DNA from: G965220305 sp965220305
GTDB taxonomy: Bacteria; Chloroflexota; Dehalococcoidia; Lucifugimonadales; UBA3495
NCBI GenBank assembly: GCA_965220305.1
Contig: OZ244817.1
Span: forward strand, 62,001 to 126,000
Direction of reading: 5' to 3'
DNA length: 64,000 bases
Part shown: positions 51,376 to 59,732 of the stretch, in pieces
How the letters are laid out: every line of letters begins with the position of its first letter
Position numbering within the stretch: position 1 is the first letter of the stretch
Position numbers and translations under genes: made by a program
The notes under the pieces: generated by a model
Told to the model about the DNA's origin: nothing
The model's input: only the letters and a program-made list of their open reading frames with translations
Database searches by the model: none

Positions 51376-52333
51376 TTTGCTCTCCTTAGTTAGTAAGTTT
51401 TACCGACCGTTACCAGTTGCCCAGAGGCGTTTGGTTACTTACCCGGCCATGGAATATATGCACCAACTTCGCACTATGGAGCCGGGCAATATGGATGAGC
51501 TGGTACATTCTAGGTTCGAAGCAGGGCGGATTGATGAGCGTGGACACTGGCATTCGGACGTTGGCGCTATCCAAATTGGGCCACCCGTCACCCTGTTCCG
51601 GTGTATGCGTAGGCCTTTTCAAGGTTAGGTGGCAGTCCTTAATTTCCGCCAGAACATCGTCTGGAATCGACTGCATTTTCCCCGCGTGGTTTTCGTATGG
51701 TCAAGCCGTCGATTACCCGGAAATCTACCCTGCCGCTGTCAACCTAGTCCCGAAGCAGGTACTCCAATACTTGCTGACTCTCTTCAGAAATGATGGGGCC
51801 GCCGCCATCGTCGCCAAGCATCCCAATCTTGATGGAGCTGATACTGCTGAAATCCGCCGTGCTCGGCTGCTACTTGAGGTTTTCTACCCGGGCCAGTTGC
51901 TCTTCCAAAACTGTGCCAAAATGGTCTTTAGCCGACTGAATTTGTGATTCGTAAGCCACGGCTAACTCCTTGTAAGTAAGAATTTTCTGCGAACGGCCTA
52001 ACTTGTACGAATCGCCGTGATTTGTTCGAGCGAAACTCGGGGAAGCCCGACCATTATACAGCGGCATAGCGTTCCCGGCTACCTCTGGCGTGAAGCGGTA
52101 GCGACACCATCTACGGTAGTTGGATTCTTATTAGTACATGTTCTTGGTGAACCTAAAACCTGTGGCGGTAAGCTGATTCAACCACTGGACCGAATTCGGG
52201 ACTCTCAACCATTATCCACCACTCACACTATCAGGTTGCTGTCGTGACATCTTGCCTTGACGGCATGAGCGCGTGCAACATAGCATGGTTCAGCGCAGCC
52301 AATTTGCCCGGGGAATAGTAACAACTTCGAGGA
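51376..52333. other. Long non-coding region, 958 bp
   Basis: Contains the pseudogene fragment at 51551-51959. The remainder (51376-51550 and 51960-52333) shows no gene, repeat or RNA that I recognise. Confidence 0.55.
51551..51959 (-). pseudogene. 5' remnant of an isocitrate/isopropylmalate dehydrogenase-family gene
   Basis: Starting at GTG 51959, 6 nt after AAGGAG, the frame reads VAYESQIQSAKDHFGTVLEE..., a stop (TAG, 51872-51870), then SIKIGMLGDDGGGPIISEES and VLEYLLRD, another TAG (51746-51744), then VDSGRVDFRVIDGLTI. After a frameshift near 51680 it goes on as IPDDVLAEIKDCHLTLKRPT and GWPNLDSANVRM, ending about 51551. This order (GDGIGP-like loop, IPDDVLAE, SANV) is that of the N-terminus of dimeric IDH-type enzymes as I remember them. 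Two stops, a frameshift and loss of the rest mark a dead gene. It lies just upstream of intact monomeric IDH. Confidence 0.62.
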
Positions 52334-53404
52334 ATGGCAACTGGCATGATCTCAAGCATTGTACCTTCACCCATTACTCTCGTTAGGGCTGCCCTGGTTG
52401 TTACAGTGTCCTGGGGCCTTGTTGCCTGCGCGCCGGACGTTGCCCCGCCGCAAGCCTGCACCGATGGCGAAAGGGTCCTTAATGTTGGTTTCTACGCCTT
52501 TTTTGTGCCCGTCAGTCAGAGCGCCGACGAAGACCCGGCATCTACGGGATTTAACACGCATCTTGGTTATGAGGCGGACTTGTTGACTGGACTCGAAGCC
52601 ATGGAAGGCGCAGGTTTATCCTTTGCCCGGCGGGGTATCGCGGCTTGGGATGGGATTTGGCTGCTTTCCGCCAAACCGGAATATGACCTTATCAGCGGTG
52701 GAATCACGATTCTCGATTCCCGGACCCGCGACGCAACGGGCAACGAGTTGGTCACTTTCACTTCGGGGCATATCACATTTCGCCAGTCCATTCTCGCGCG
52801 TGCTGAGGATGCGGAGCGCCTCGCCAGTTATGATGCCCTGACCGGCGGCGTGCGGGTAGGCGCCCTTGCCGGCACCACCGGGGAAGCCCGCTTCTTGGAG
52901 TTGATGGGCCTGGTCGACTCCGACGGCGTACTAATGGCCGGGGTACGTGTTGACACACCCCAAGGCGCTGCGGTTGCCGATGGCAGCGAGGACTATTTCA
53001 TTCGCGCCGCCGGCGCATCTCCCAATCTTGACGGCAGACGAAACCTTCAACTGCCTGGTGGCTCCAAACCGGAAGTGGTGTACCTGGGAGACGAACTTGG
53101 TGACCCGGAACTTCTCCAAGCCCTGCGCGACGGCAAGATAGACGCCCTGGCCAGGGGTGAAATTGGCAACCTAGACGCGGTCTATAACGCCCATAGTAGT
53201 GCATCCTTCGTCATTACAGCCCTTGACGATGAAGTTGAACAGGGCGGTTTCACTCTTGCCGCTACGGAGCAGGAGCTGGCTTCCTGCCTTGATGAGAAGA
53301 TAAGCTGGCTGACGGATAACCGGCGAATTGGACATGCCGAGTGGTTGGCAAACACTTCGGTCTTTCAAGAGCGGGCACGATTGTGGAATGAGAGGGCGCC
53401 CTAG
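52334..53404 (+). CDS. Solute-binding lipoprotein, ABC transporter family 3-like
   Basis: 356 residues. A signal peptide ends in the lipobox GLVAC with lipidated Cys32, so it is anchored outside the cytoplasmic membrane. The rest resembles amino-acid-type periplasmic binding proteins: VLNVGFYAFF, HLGYEADLLTGLEAM, WDGIWLLSAKPEYDLISGGI, GALAGTTGEARFLEL and ALRDGKIDALARGEIGNL. No permease or ATPase gene is next to it, so it is an orphan or works in signalling. Start uncertain: ATG 52334, or ATG 52346 four codons on, with no strong ribosome site. Confidence 0.75.
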   Translation: MATGMISSIVPSPITLVRAALVVTVSWGLVACAPDVAPPQACTDGERVLNVGFYAFFVPVSQSADEDPASTGFNTHLGYEADLLTGLEAMEGAGLSFARRGIAAWDGIWLLSAKPEYDLISGGITILDSRTRDATGNELVTFTSGHITFRQSILARAEDAERLASYDALTGGVRVGALAGTTGEARFLELMGLVDSDGVLMAGVRVDTPQGAAVADGSEDYFIRAAGASPNLDGRRNLQLPGGSKPEVVYLGDELGDPELLQALRDGKIDALARGEIGNLDAVYNAHSSASFVITALDDEVEQGGFTLAATEQELASCLDEKISWLTDNRRIGHAEWLANTSVFQERARLWNERAP

Positions 53405-53482
53405 CCGAGCCCCAGGGGAGGCGGCCAAAGCCCTTCAGCAGGAGGCCGACTTTTTCCCAGGGACCTTTTATCGCAATCGCCG

Positions 53483-55531
53483 TCACCGGCCCAGTTGCTG
53501 TTCCAGGTCTTCAGGGTTGGTAACGGGCAACTGGCAGACGTAATGCTCGCAAACAAAGGCGGTGGGTCTCCCGTCTATCATGTTCCGATCTTCCAGGAGA
53601 GGCGACGTTATATTAGCTTCCCCCAGTTCTGGTGCGCTTCCCACAACCACCTTGTTGGGCAAGTATCTGCCGAACACTGTCTCGACCAGTTCTTGTGTCT
53701 CAACGTTGCGCACCGGGCCGACGATGGCTATTTCCTTGGGCACCGACACATAGAAGTCCAACACCGCCAACCAGTGGGCGACACCAGCGGGAGACCGGGA
53801 CATCAGTTGGTTCAGGGAGCGCAGCGGCGTTGCCCCTTTCATGGCGTAGGCGTCCTTCCCGGTAATGACCGCCAGACGTAGCAAGACTTCCGAGGCCACC
53901 GAGCCGCCGCACGGTTGGGCATTGTCGAAAATGTCCCGGGGCCGCACCACCAGCGATTCATGGTCGTGGCCGGTGTCGTAGAAACCGGCGGAGGCATCGT
54001 CCCAAAATAGCTCAATCATGGAGTCAGCCAGGGAAATGGCGTGGCCCAGCCAGTCCGGGTTAAAGGTGGCCTCGTACAATGAAACCAGTCCGTCGGCTAC
54101 GAAAGCGTAGTCCTCCAGGTACCCCAACAACCTGGCCTGCCCCTCCCGATAACTGCGAAGCAAACGCCCCTCGGGCTGCATGTTCGATACCAAGAAGTGG
54201 GCATTTTCTATGGCCGCCTGCAAGTAATCCGAGCGGCCCAGGGAGACGCCGGCTTCGGCGAAGGTGCGCAGCATCAGGCCATTCCAAGAGGTGAGCACCT
54301 TGTCGTCCAGCAGAGGATGTATCCGGGTTTCCCTGACCGCCAACAGTTCCCGCTTGCCCCTCTGAATCGTGGCTTCAAGTTCTTCTAAAGGCAGCCCATG
54401 CTCTTTGGCGTAATCGTCGGTAGACTGACGGACATTTAGGATATTGGCTCCTTCAAAATTTCCGGCGTTGCTGACGCCGAAGAAGTCGCCGAACAAATTG
54501 CTATCGGCTTCGCCCAGGATGTCGCGTATCTGGTCCGGCGTCCAGATGAAGAACTTGCCCTCTTCTCCCTCACTGTCGGCGTCCTGGGCGGAGTAGAAGC
54601 CGCCCAGGGGGTCGGTCATCTCGCGTAGTACGTAATCCAAGATTTCTTCCGTTATCCTGCGGAACAAGCCTCGTCCGGTAATCTGGTAGGCGTGCAGATA
54701 CAGACGGGCCAGCAGGGCGTTGTCGTAGAGCATCTTTTCAAAGTGGGGCACTAGCCAGTAGGCGTCGGTGGAATAGCGGTGGAACCCGCCGCCAACCTGG
54801 TCGTACATGCCGCCGTAGGCCATCTTTTCCAGGGTCATCTCCACCATTTGCAGCGCCCTGGGGTTGTATCCGTGGTGGTAGTAGCGCAGCATGAACTCGG
54901 GAATCATCGGCTGGGGGAACTTGGGAGCGTTGCCAAAACCTCCGTTTTGGTAATCGAAGGTGGAGGCCAGATTGGAGTAGGCTTGGTGCAAGACCTCCAC
55001 GGTTAGCGGAGTAGTACCCTGGGGAATGTGGCCGGCCCGGCCCATCTCCTGGGCCAATTGGCGGGTTACCCGGTCAATCGCTCCCCGGTTGGTCTGGTAG
55101 GCGTTGGTTATTGCCTGCAGCAACCTGGGAAACCCCGGCATGTTCTGCCGGTCTTCCGGGGGAAAGTAGGTGCCCCCATAGAAGGGTTGGCCCTCGGGAG
55201 TTAGGAACATGGTCATGGGCCAACCGCCGCTGCCCGTCAACATCTGTACCGCTTCCATGTACACGGCGTCCAGGTCTGGGCGCTCCTCCCGGTCCACCTT
55301 GATGTTGACGAAGTTGTCGTTCATCACGCCGGCTATCGCCGCATTCTCGAAGGACTCCCGTTCCATTACGTGGCACCAGTGGCAAGCCGAATAACCGATG
55401 CTCAGCAGGATGGGCTTGTCCTCAACGCGGGCGCGGTCCAGGGCCTCGGTTCCCCAGGGGTACCAGTCCACGGGGTTGTGAGCGTGCTGCAAGAGGTAGG
55501 GGCTCGTTTCGTTAATCAAACGGTTGGGCAT
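53483..55531 (-). CDS. Thioredoxin-domain protein of the DUF255/YyaL family
   Basis: 682 residues, full length. An N-terminal thioredoxin-like domain (DUF255) starts NRLINETSPYLLQHAHNPVD with a redox CHWC at residues 50-53 in GYSACHWCHVMERESFE and FVNIKVDREERPDLD; the remainder is an (alpha/alpha)6 barrel like those of glycan-processing enzymes (FHRYSTDAYWLVPHFEKMLY, ISLADSMIELFWD). The function is not known in bacteria. ATG 55531 follows AAGGAG. Monocistronic as seen. Confidence 0.92.
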   Translation of the reverse strand: MPNRLINETSPYLLQHAHNPVDWYPWGTEALDRARVEDKPILLSIGYSACHWCHVMERESFENAAIAGVMNDNFVNIKVDREERPDLDAVYMEAVQMLTGSGGWPMTMFLTPEGQPFYGGTYFPPEDRQNMPGFPRLLQAITNAYQTNRGAIDRVTRQLAQEMGRAGHIPQGTTPLTVEVLHQAYSNLASTFDYQNGGFGNAPKFPQPMIPEFMLRYYHHGYNPRALQMVEMTLEKMAYGGMYDQVGGGFHRYSTDAYWLVPHFEKMLYDNALLARLYLHAYQITGRGLFRRITEEILDYVLREMTDPLGGFYSAQDADSEGEEGKFFIWTPDQIRDILGEADSNLFGDFFGVSNAGNFEGANILNVRQSTDDYAKEHGLPLEELEATIQRGKRELLAVRETRIHPLLDDKVLTSWNGLMLRTFAEAGVSLGRSDYLQAAIENAHFLVSNMQPEGRLLRSYREGQARLLGYLEDYAFVADGLVSLYEATFNPDWLGHAISLADSMIELFWDDASAGFYDTGHDHESLVVRPRDIFDNAQPCGGSVASEVLLRLAVITGKDAYAMKGATPLRSLNQLMSRSPAGVAHWLAVLDFYVSVPKEIAIVGPVRNVETQELVETVFGRYLPNKVVVGSAPELGEANITSPLLEDRNMIDGRPTAFVCEHYVCQLPVTNPEDLEQQLGR

Positions 55532-55631
55532 TATTCTCCTTACCCAGATGGGCCGGACAGGCCGGGGCCGCCAAGAAAGCGCAGATTTGGGCGTGAGGGT
55601 GATCGGAGCCTAATCTGTCCTTGGTGCAAGG

Positions 55632-55826
55632 TTAAGGCAGCGGATTCCGAATAAAGTAAGGGTTGATATGCCTGTTCTGGCCCCAGAAGACATTGCCGGG
55701 CTGCTCCAGCCGCTCGACCAAACCGCTCTTGGCTTCGGTGGATTCGGGGTTTCTGAAGGTTCCTTCTACGGTCAGATACCAGTTCCGCTCGGTTGAAACC
55801 AACTTGGTCACGCCCTGGTCACGCAT
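55632..55826 (-). CDS. Small hypothetical ORF, possibly the end of a broken gene
   Basis: 64 residues from ATG 55826 (TTG 55838 also possible): MRDQGVTKLVSTERNWYLTV and on to NRHINPYFIRNPLP. Upstream in the same frame, open from about 56047 but without an ATG except at 55956, the frame reads MERDIKEFLIEIWIEELVEG and ends at TAA (55865-55863). So either there are two tiny ORFs or one gene cut by a stop. No family recognised. This is all I see in the 512-bp gap 55532-56043. Confidence 0.3.
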   Translation of the reverse strand: MRDQGVTKLVSTERNWYLTVEGTFRNPESTEAKSGLVERLEQPGNVFWGQNRHINPYFIRNPLP

Positions 55827-56043
55827 CAACTGTATCAAAGGGGCGACGTTTGCGCCTTGGAGTTAGTAGCCAAACCGGCCCTTGGGATTAAGAACCTGCC
55901 CCTCTACCAACTCTTCGATCCAAATCTCTATCAGGAATTCCTTAATGTCCCTTTCCATTTCCCACTGCCTTCCGTCTCGTCTGGCAACGATGGCCCCATG
56001 TGGCTTGATTTCAGGAGTATAACAGAATCCGGGTAAGCGAACG

Positions 56044-56301
56044 TTAAATTAGCCCCAACCGTCTCAGGTCATCTTCTGTCCACCGGATTGCGCGGAGAAT
56101 ATTGGCGAGCGTTTTTCTGGTCACCGTATCTCCGCCAGCGTGGTAGTGGATAAAAGTATTCCTCCCATCCGGATTTCGGTAAACGAACCCGCCGGTTCGA
56201 GTAGTCCGCTGCAAGGTGAAGCCGTCGCGCTCTAGCGCCCGTACCAATTCCCGAACCGGAGTATTGCGCAGGAGGTGGACCAGCCTCCCCGGATTCCTCA
56301 T
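56044..56301 (-). CDS. hicA: HicA-family toxin-like protein
   Basis: 85-residue dsRNA-binding-fold protein of the HicA group, mRNA interferases of type II toxin-antitoxin systems. RELVRALERDGFTLQR, FVYRNPDGRNTFIHYHAGGD and TVTRKTLANILRAI follow the family. The catalytic His that normally stands in a GSH motif is not there (TRTGG instead); a nearby HYH may serve or the protein may be inactive. Its ATG overlaps the hicB stop by 4 bp. Third gene of thrS-hicB-hicA. Confidence 0.8.
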   Translation of the reverse strand: MRNPGRLVHLLRNTPVRELVRALERDGFTLQRTTRTGGFVYRNPDGRNTFIHYHAGGDTVTRKTLANILRAIRWTEDDLRRLGLI

Positions 56302-56540
56302 ATCGTTATGGCTACGACCCCAGACTCGGTGATAACCGCGCGTTTTTCAACTTCCGGGGGGATGGGGTCACCGTGTTCCAGCATCACTTCCAGCAAGGCT
56401 TGGGCGCCTTCCCGAAGGGCTTCCAAGGCTTGCTCCTTGGTGTAGCCCCAAGCGGCGCAGCCGGGGAAGTAAGGGACCTCGGCGCTCCAGCGTCCATCCT
56501 CTTCCTGCTCAATCTCTAAATCCAGTATGTACGTTTTCAC
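56298..56540 (-). CDS. hicB: HicB-family antitoxin-like protein
   Basis: 80 residues from GTG 56540, which overlaps the thrS stop (GTGA) and has GGGAGG 7 nt upstream. The fold YILDLEIEQEEDGRWSAEVP, YFPGCAAWGYTKEQALEALR is the partial RNase H-like HicB core. It lacks the C-terminal ribbon-helix-helix or HTH DNA-binding domain of longer HicB proteins, so self-regulation by DNA binding is unlikely; expression would be tied to thrS. Confidence 0.84.
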   Translation of the reverse strand: MKTYILDLEIEQEEDGRWSAEVPYFPGCAAWGYTKEQALEALREGAQALLEVMLEHGDPIPPEVEKRAVITESGVVAITI

Positions 56541-58291
56541 TGTGATGCCTCCCGTCTCAACCATTCGAGAAATTCCCCCACCGGCATGGCCCCGAGGTCA
56601 CCGTTCTCCCGGTGCCGGACCGCCACCGCGCCCTGCTCCTGCTCCCGGTCGCCCACGACCAACATGTAGGGCACCTTCATTAGCTGGGCCTGGCGGATCT
56701 TCTGGTTCATCCGCTCGCCGCGGTCGTCGACATCGGCGCGGAAGCCCTGTTCCTGCAACTGGGTCCTCACGGTCCCGGCGTATTCCAGGTGGCGGTCGGC
56801 TATGGGAATGATGGTGGCCTGGGTGGGAGCAAGCCACAGGGGGAAAGCCCCGGCGTAGTGCTCAATCAGCACCCCCAGGAACCTTTCCAGGGAACCCAGG
56901 ATGGCCCGGTGTACCATGTACGGACGGCTGCGACCACCTTCCGAGTCCTGGAAGGTGAGGTCGAAACGCTGGGGCAGGTTGAAGTCGAACTGGACGGTGG
57001 TACACTGCCACTCCCGGCCCAGGGCGTCCTGGATTTTAATGTCTATCTTGGGGCCGTAAAAGGCTCCCCCACCGTCGTCTATGTTGTAGTCCAGCCCCCG
57101 TCCCACGATGGCCTTGCGCAGCGATTCGGTGGCATGATCCCACATGTCCAGGTCGCCCACGTACTTTTCCGGGCGGGTGGACAGGGAGATGTTGTAATCG
57201 GAGAATTGGAAGGCATCCAGAATCTCGAAGGTGAGGTCCAAGACCGACCCAACTTCATCCTCCACCTGGTCCGGCAAACAAAAGATGTGAGCGTCATCCT
57301 GGGTAAATCCACGGACCCGCATCAGCCCGTGCAGGACGCCGCTCCTCTCGTATCGGTACACCGTGCCCAACTCGGCAATCCGCAGGGGCAACTCCCGGTA
57401 GCTACGCAGAGCAGAGCGATAAATCATGATGTGGAACGGGCAGTTCATCGGCTTGAGGAAGTATTCCTGCTCGTCCACCTCCAGGGGCGCGTACATGCTT
57501 TCCCGGTAGAAGTCCAGGTGCCCGCTGGTCTGCCACAGTTGGGCCCTGCCGATGTGGGGAGAGTAAACGATGTTGTACCCCCTCCGGTAGTGAACGTCGC
57601 GCCAGTAACTTTCTACCAAGGTCCTTACCACCCCGCCCTTGGGGTGCCACACGATTAGACCGGGGCCAATTTCATCATGGATGGTGAACAATCCCAACTG
57701 TCGACCCAGGGCGCGGTGGTCCCGCCTTTCCGCCTCTTCCAGCCTGGCCAGGTGCTCTTCCAGGGCTTCCCGGCTCTCGAAGGCCGTCCCGTATATGCGT
57801 TGTAGCATGGGACGGTTCTCATCTCCCCGCCAGTAGGCCCCGGCGACGCTCAGGAGCTTCACCGCGGCGATGTCGCCGGCATGGTCCACATGGGGCCCCT
57901 GGCACAGGTCCACGAAGCCATTGTGTCGGTAGATGCTGAGGGTTTCCGCTTCGGGGATGCTGTCGATGATTTCCAGCTTGTAGGGCTGCTCCGAGAACAG
58001 CTCTTTAGCGTCGTCCCGGCTCAGTTCCTCCCGGCGAAAGGGGGACTGACCGGCAATGGTCTGGGTCATCAAATTCTCGATGCTCGCCAGGTCCTCCGGA
58101 GTAAATGGCCGCGACACCTCGAAGTCGTAGTAGAACCCGTCCTGGGTTGGGGGGCCGATGCCCATCTTGGCTTCCGGAAATAGCTTGAGGACAGCGTCGG
58201 CCATCACGTGGGCTGCCGAGTGTCGCATCCGGTGCCTCAGGTCGTGCTCGGAACCAACGATTCCGGAGTCCAAATTACCGTGATCTAACAT
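56537..58291 (-). CDS. thrS: Threonyl-tRNA synthetase lacking the TGS domain
   Basis: Class II synthetase for tRNA-Thr, about 584 residues from ATG 58291. It begins with the N2 editing domain: MRHSAAHVMADAVLKLFPEA (HxxxH) and CQGPHVDHAGD. The catalytic core has MNCPFHIMIYRSALRSYREL with the zinc Cys, YRYERSGVLHGLMRVRGFTQ, and the C-terminal anticodon-binding part IIPIADRHLEYAGTV. The N1 TGS domain (about 60 residues) found in most ThrRS is missing, even if an upstream in-frame ATG (58387) or 58438 is used. Followed by hicB with a 4-bp overlap. Confidence 0.94.
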   Translation of the reverse strand: MLDHGNLDSGIVGSEHDLRHRMRHSAAHVMADAVLKLFPEAKMGIGPPTQDGFYYDFEVSRPFTPEDLASIENLMTQTIAGQSPFRREELSRDDAKELFSEQPYKLEIIDSIPEAETLSIYRHNGFVDLCQGPHVDHAGDIAAVKLLSVAGAYWRGDENRPMLQRIYGTAFESREALEEHLARLEEAERRDHRALGRQLGLFTIHDEIGPGLIVWHPKGGVVRTLVESYWRDVHYRRGYNIVYSPHIGRAQLWQTSGHLDFYRESMYAPLEVDEQEYFLKPMNCPFHIMIYRSALRSYRELPLRIAELGTVYRYERSGVLHGLMRVRGFTQDDAHIFCLPDQVEDEVGSVLDLTFEILDAFQFSDYNISLSTRPEKYVGDLDMWDHATESLRKAIVGRGLDYNIDDGGGAFYGPKIDIKIQDALGREWQCTTVQFDFNLPQRFDLTFQDSEGGRSRPYMVHRAILGSLERFLGVLIEHYAGAFPLWLAPTQATIIPIADRHLEYAGTVRTQLQEQGFRADVDDRGERMNQKIRQAQLMKVPYMLVVGDREQEQGAVAVRHRENGDLGAMPVGEFLEWLRREASQ

Positions 58292-58593
58292 AACGTCTTC
58301 CCGTGGACTGTCAAAATCTATGCTTGGCGCGGGGAGGGACCCCGCACCGGGGCCAGTTGGTTGAACTCCCGAAATATTATAACCCATCGCTGCCGCTTTG
58401 AAGGTAGCTGGATCGGCTACCAGATAGGCCGCTTCCAACCGTTACACCCCTCCGACGCTACTTTAACAAGTCAGTCATAACTGCTGGAGTTGGTGGACTC
58501 GGCAGAATCGGTGACGATTAACCTTGAACCGGCAAGGACACTTGTGGAACCCTACATTAGTGGGGAGGGGAACAAGCATGGCAGGAGTTACCT
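58292..58593. other. Divergent intergenic region between thrS and the CetZ-like gene
   Basis: About 300 bp. The minus-strand frame of thrS is open upstream to 58438 but with a promoter-like TATAAT inside it, so I treat it as leader. No clear promoter for the plus-strand CetZ-like gene is seen. Confidence 0.4.
58376..58402 (-). promoter_or_regulatory. Possible thrS promoter
   Basis: Minus-strand perfect -10 TATAAT (58381-58376) with a weak -35 TTCAAA (58402-58397) at 15 bp. It would place the transcript start about 80 bp before ATG 58291 and argues against the longer ORF start. No T-box-like structure is evident. Confidence 0.35.
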
Positions 58594-59651
58594 ATGAGGG
58601 TCCTCTGGATTGGCTTTGGGCAAGCCGGTGGCAGGATTGTCGATAATCTGGTGAAGCAAAACAGGAAAATTTTGACGCCATAGCAATTAATACGGAAGAA
58701 GCCGATTTGGTCGATCTGTTCAACATCCGCAGGAAGTTGCTGATTGGGAACTATAAGCAGAAGGGGAGGGGAGTAGGAGCGAACATCGAAGCTGGGGCCG
58801 AAATCGCCCAGAAGGCGTTGTCCCAAATTATGGACACCCTTGAAATTCACGACCTACGCTTCAATTCGGAGGCGTTTTGGATTGTGGGGGCCTTGGCCGG
58901 AGGCACCGGGGCGGGCGGCTCCTGGATTCTGGCTAAAGAACTCAAAGAGACATATAATAAACCTGTCTACGGGCTCGGCGTCCTGCCTTCAACCTGGGAC
59001 GCGGCGGCGGAGAAGGAGTCCCTGTACCTCTCCAACGCGCTGCGGAGCTTGGAATTCTGGCGCAAGTACTTGGACAACGTATTGCTGGTGGACAACCAGC
59101 AATACCAGAGACGCTTGGACTTTGGTGAGTCCATCAACCGGCTGTACCAGCGTATCAACAACAATCTGACCCAGAGGCTAATTACGGTCCTGAACGCCGG
59201 GGAGGTCAGGCCGGCCCCCCAGGAGATGTTTAACTCTGCCGAGATTATCGAAACCCTGGGATCGGATGGCGACTTTTCCACCATCGGCCACGCGAGTATC
59301 CGGGTCAAGCTGAAGACCCAGGTTTGGAAGAATGGAGTTGAACCCAACTCCAACCAGTTGGAGCGCATAATTCGGGGCAGCGCCCAAGAGAAGGCCCTAA
59401 CTTTCCCCTGCGACGTAACTGGGGCCAAGAATGTTTCTTTGATAACCCGGGGTCGGCCCGAGCACCTTTTCACCCAGGGTATCCAAAAGGGCAAGGCCTT
59501 TTTGGGGGATGCGGTACTGGCAGGCAACGTACGCTATGGCGACTATCCGGAAAAGGGCAGCAAGTTCCTATCCGCCACGACCATTTTGTCGAAGATTAGG
59601 GACTTCAGCAGGCTGGACCAGATGAGGCAGCGGGTGGTTGAATTGGCCTGA
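58594..59651 (+). CDS. CetZ-like tubulin/FtsZ-superfamily protein, frameshifted near the start
   Basis: GTP-binding cytoskeletal-type protein of about 352 codons. Frame 1 from ATG 58594 (after GGAG) reads MRVLWIGFGQAGGRIVDNLV, the nucleotide-binding N-terminus of tubulin/FtsZ, then hits TAG at 58681. The -1 frame, open from 58647, continues FDAIAINTEEADLVDLFNIR and on to 59651. There GALAGGTGAGGSWILAKELK is the tubulin G-box and NKPVYGLGVLPS, GEVRP, SAEIIETL, TFPCDVTGAKNVSLITRG and RPEHLFTQGIQKG follow the order of haloarchaeal CetZ rather than bacterial FtsZ. A one-base loss in the A4T4 run at 58666-58673 would explain the shift; sequencing error, mutation or recoding are open. prfB follows 80 bp on. 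Confidence 0.72.
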
Positions 59652-59732
59652 AACCGAGAAGGGGCGCCATCAGTGGTACGCTGACTGAGTTGGCCTCCGG
59701 CCCCTCCTGGGCCTATACAAGAGAGGAAGAAT

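Noticed and set aside
58480..58560. tRNA-Leu-like stretch (GGAGTTGGTGGACTCGGCAGA)
   Set aside because: No matching acceptor or T-arm; the cloverleaf cannot be completed.
58660..58683. Programmed -1 frameshift in the CetZ-like gene
   Set aside because: The A4T4 run does not give an X XXY YYZ heptamer in the zero frame, and no stimulatory pseudoknot is evident; an indel is the simpler reading.
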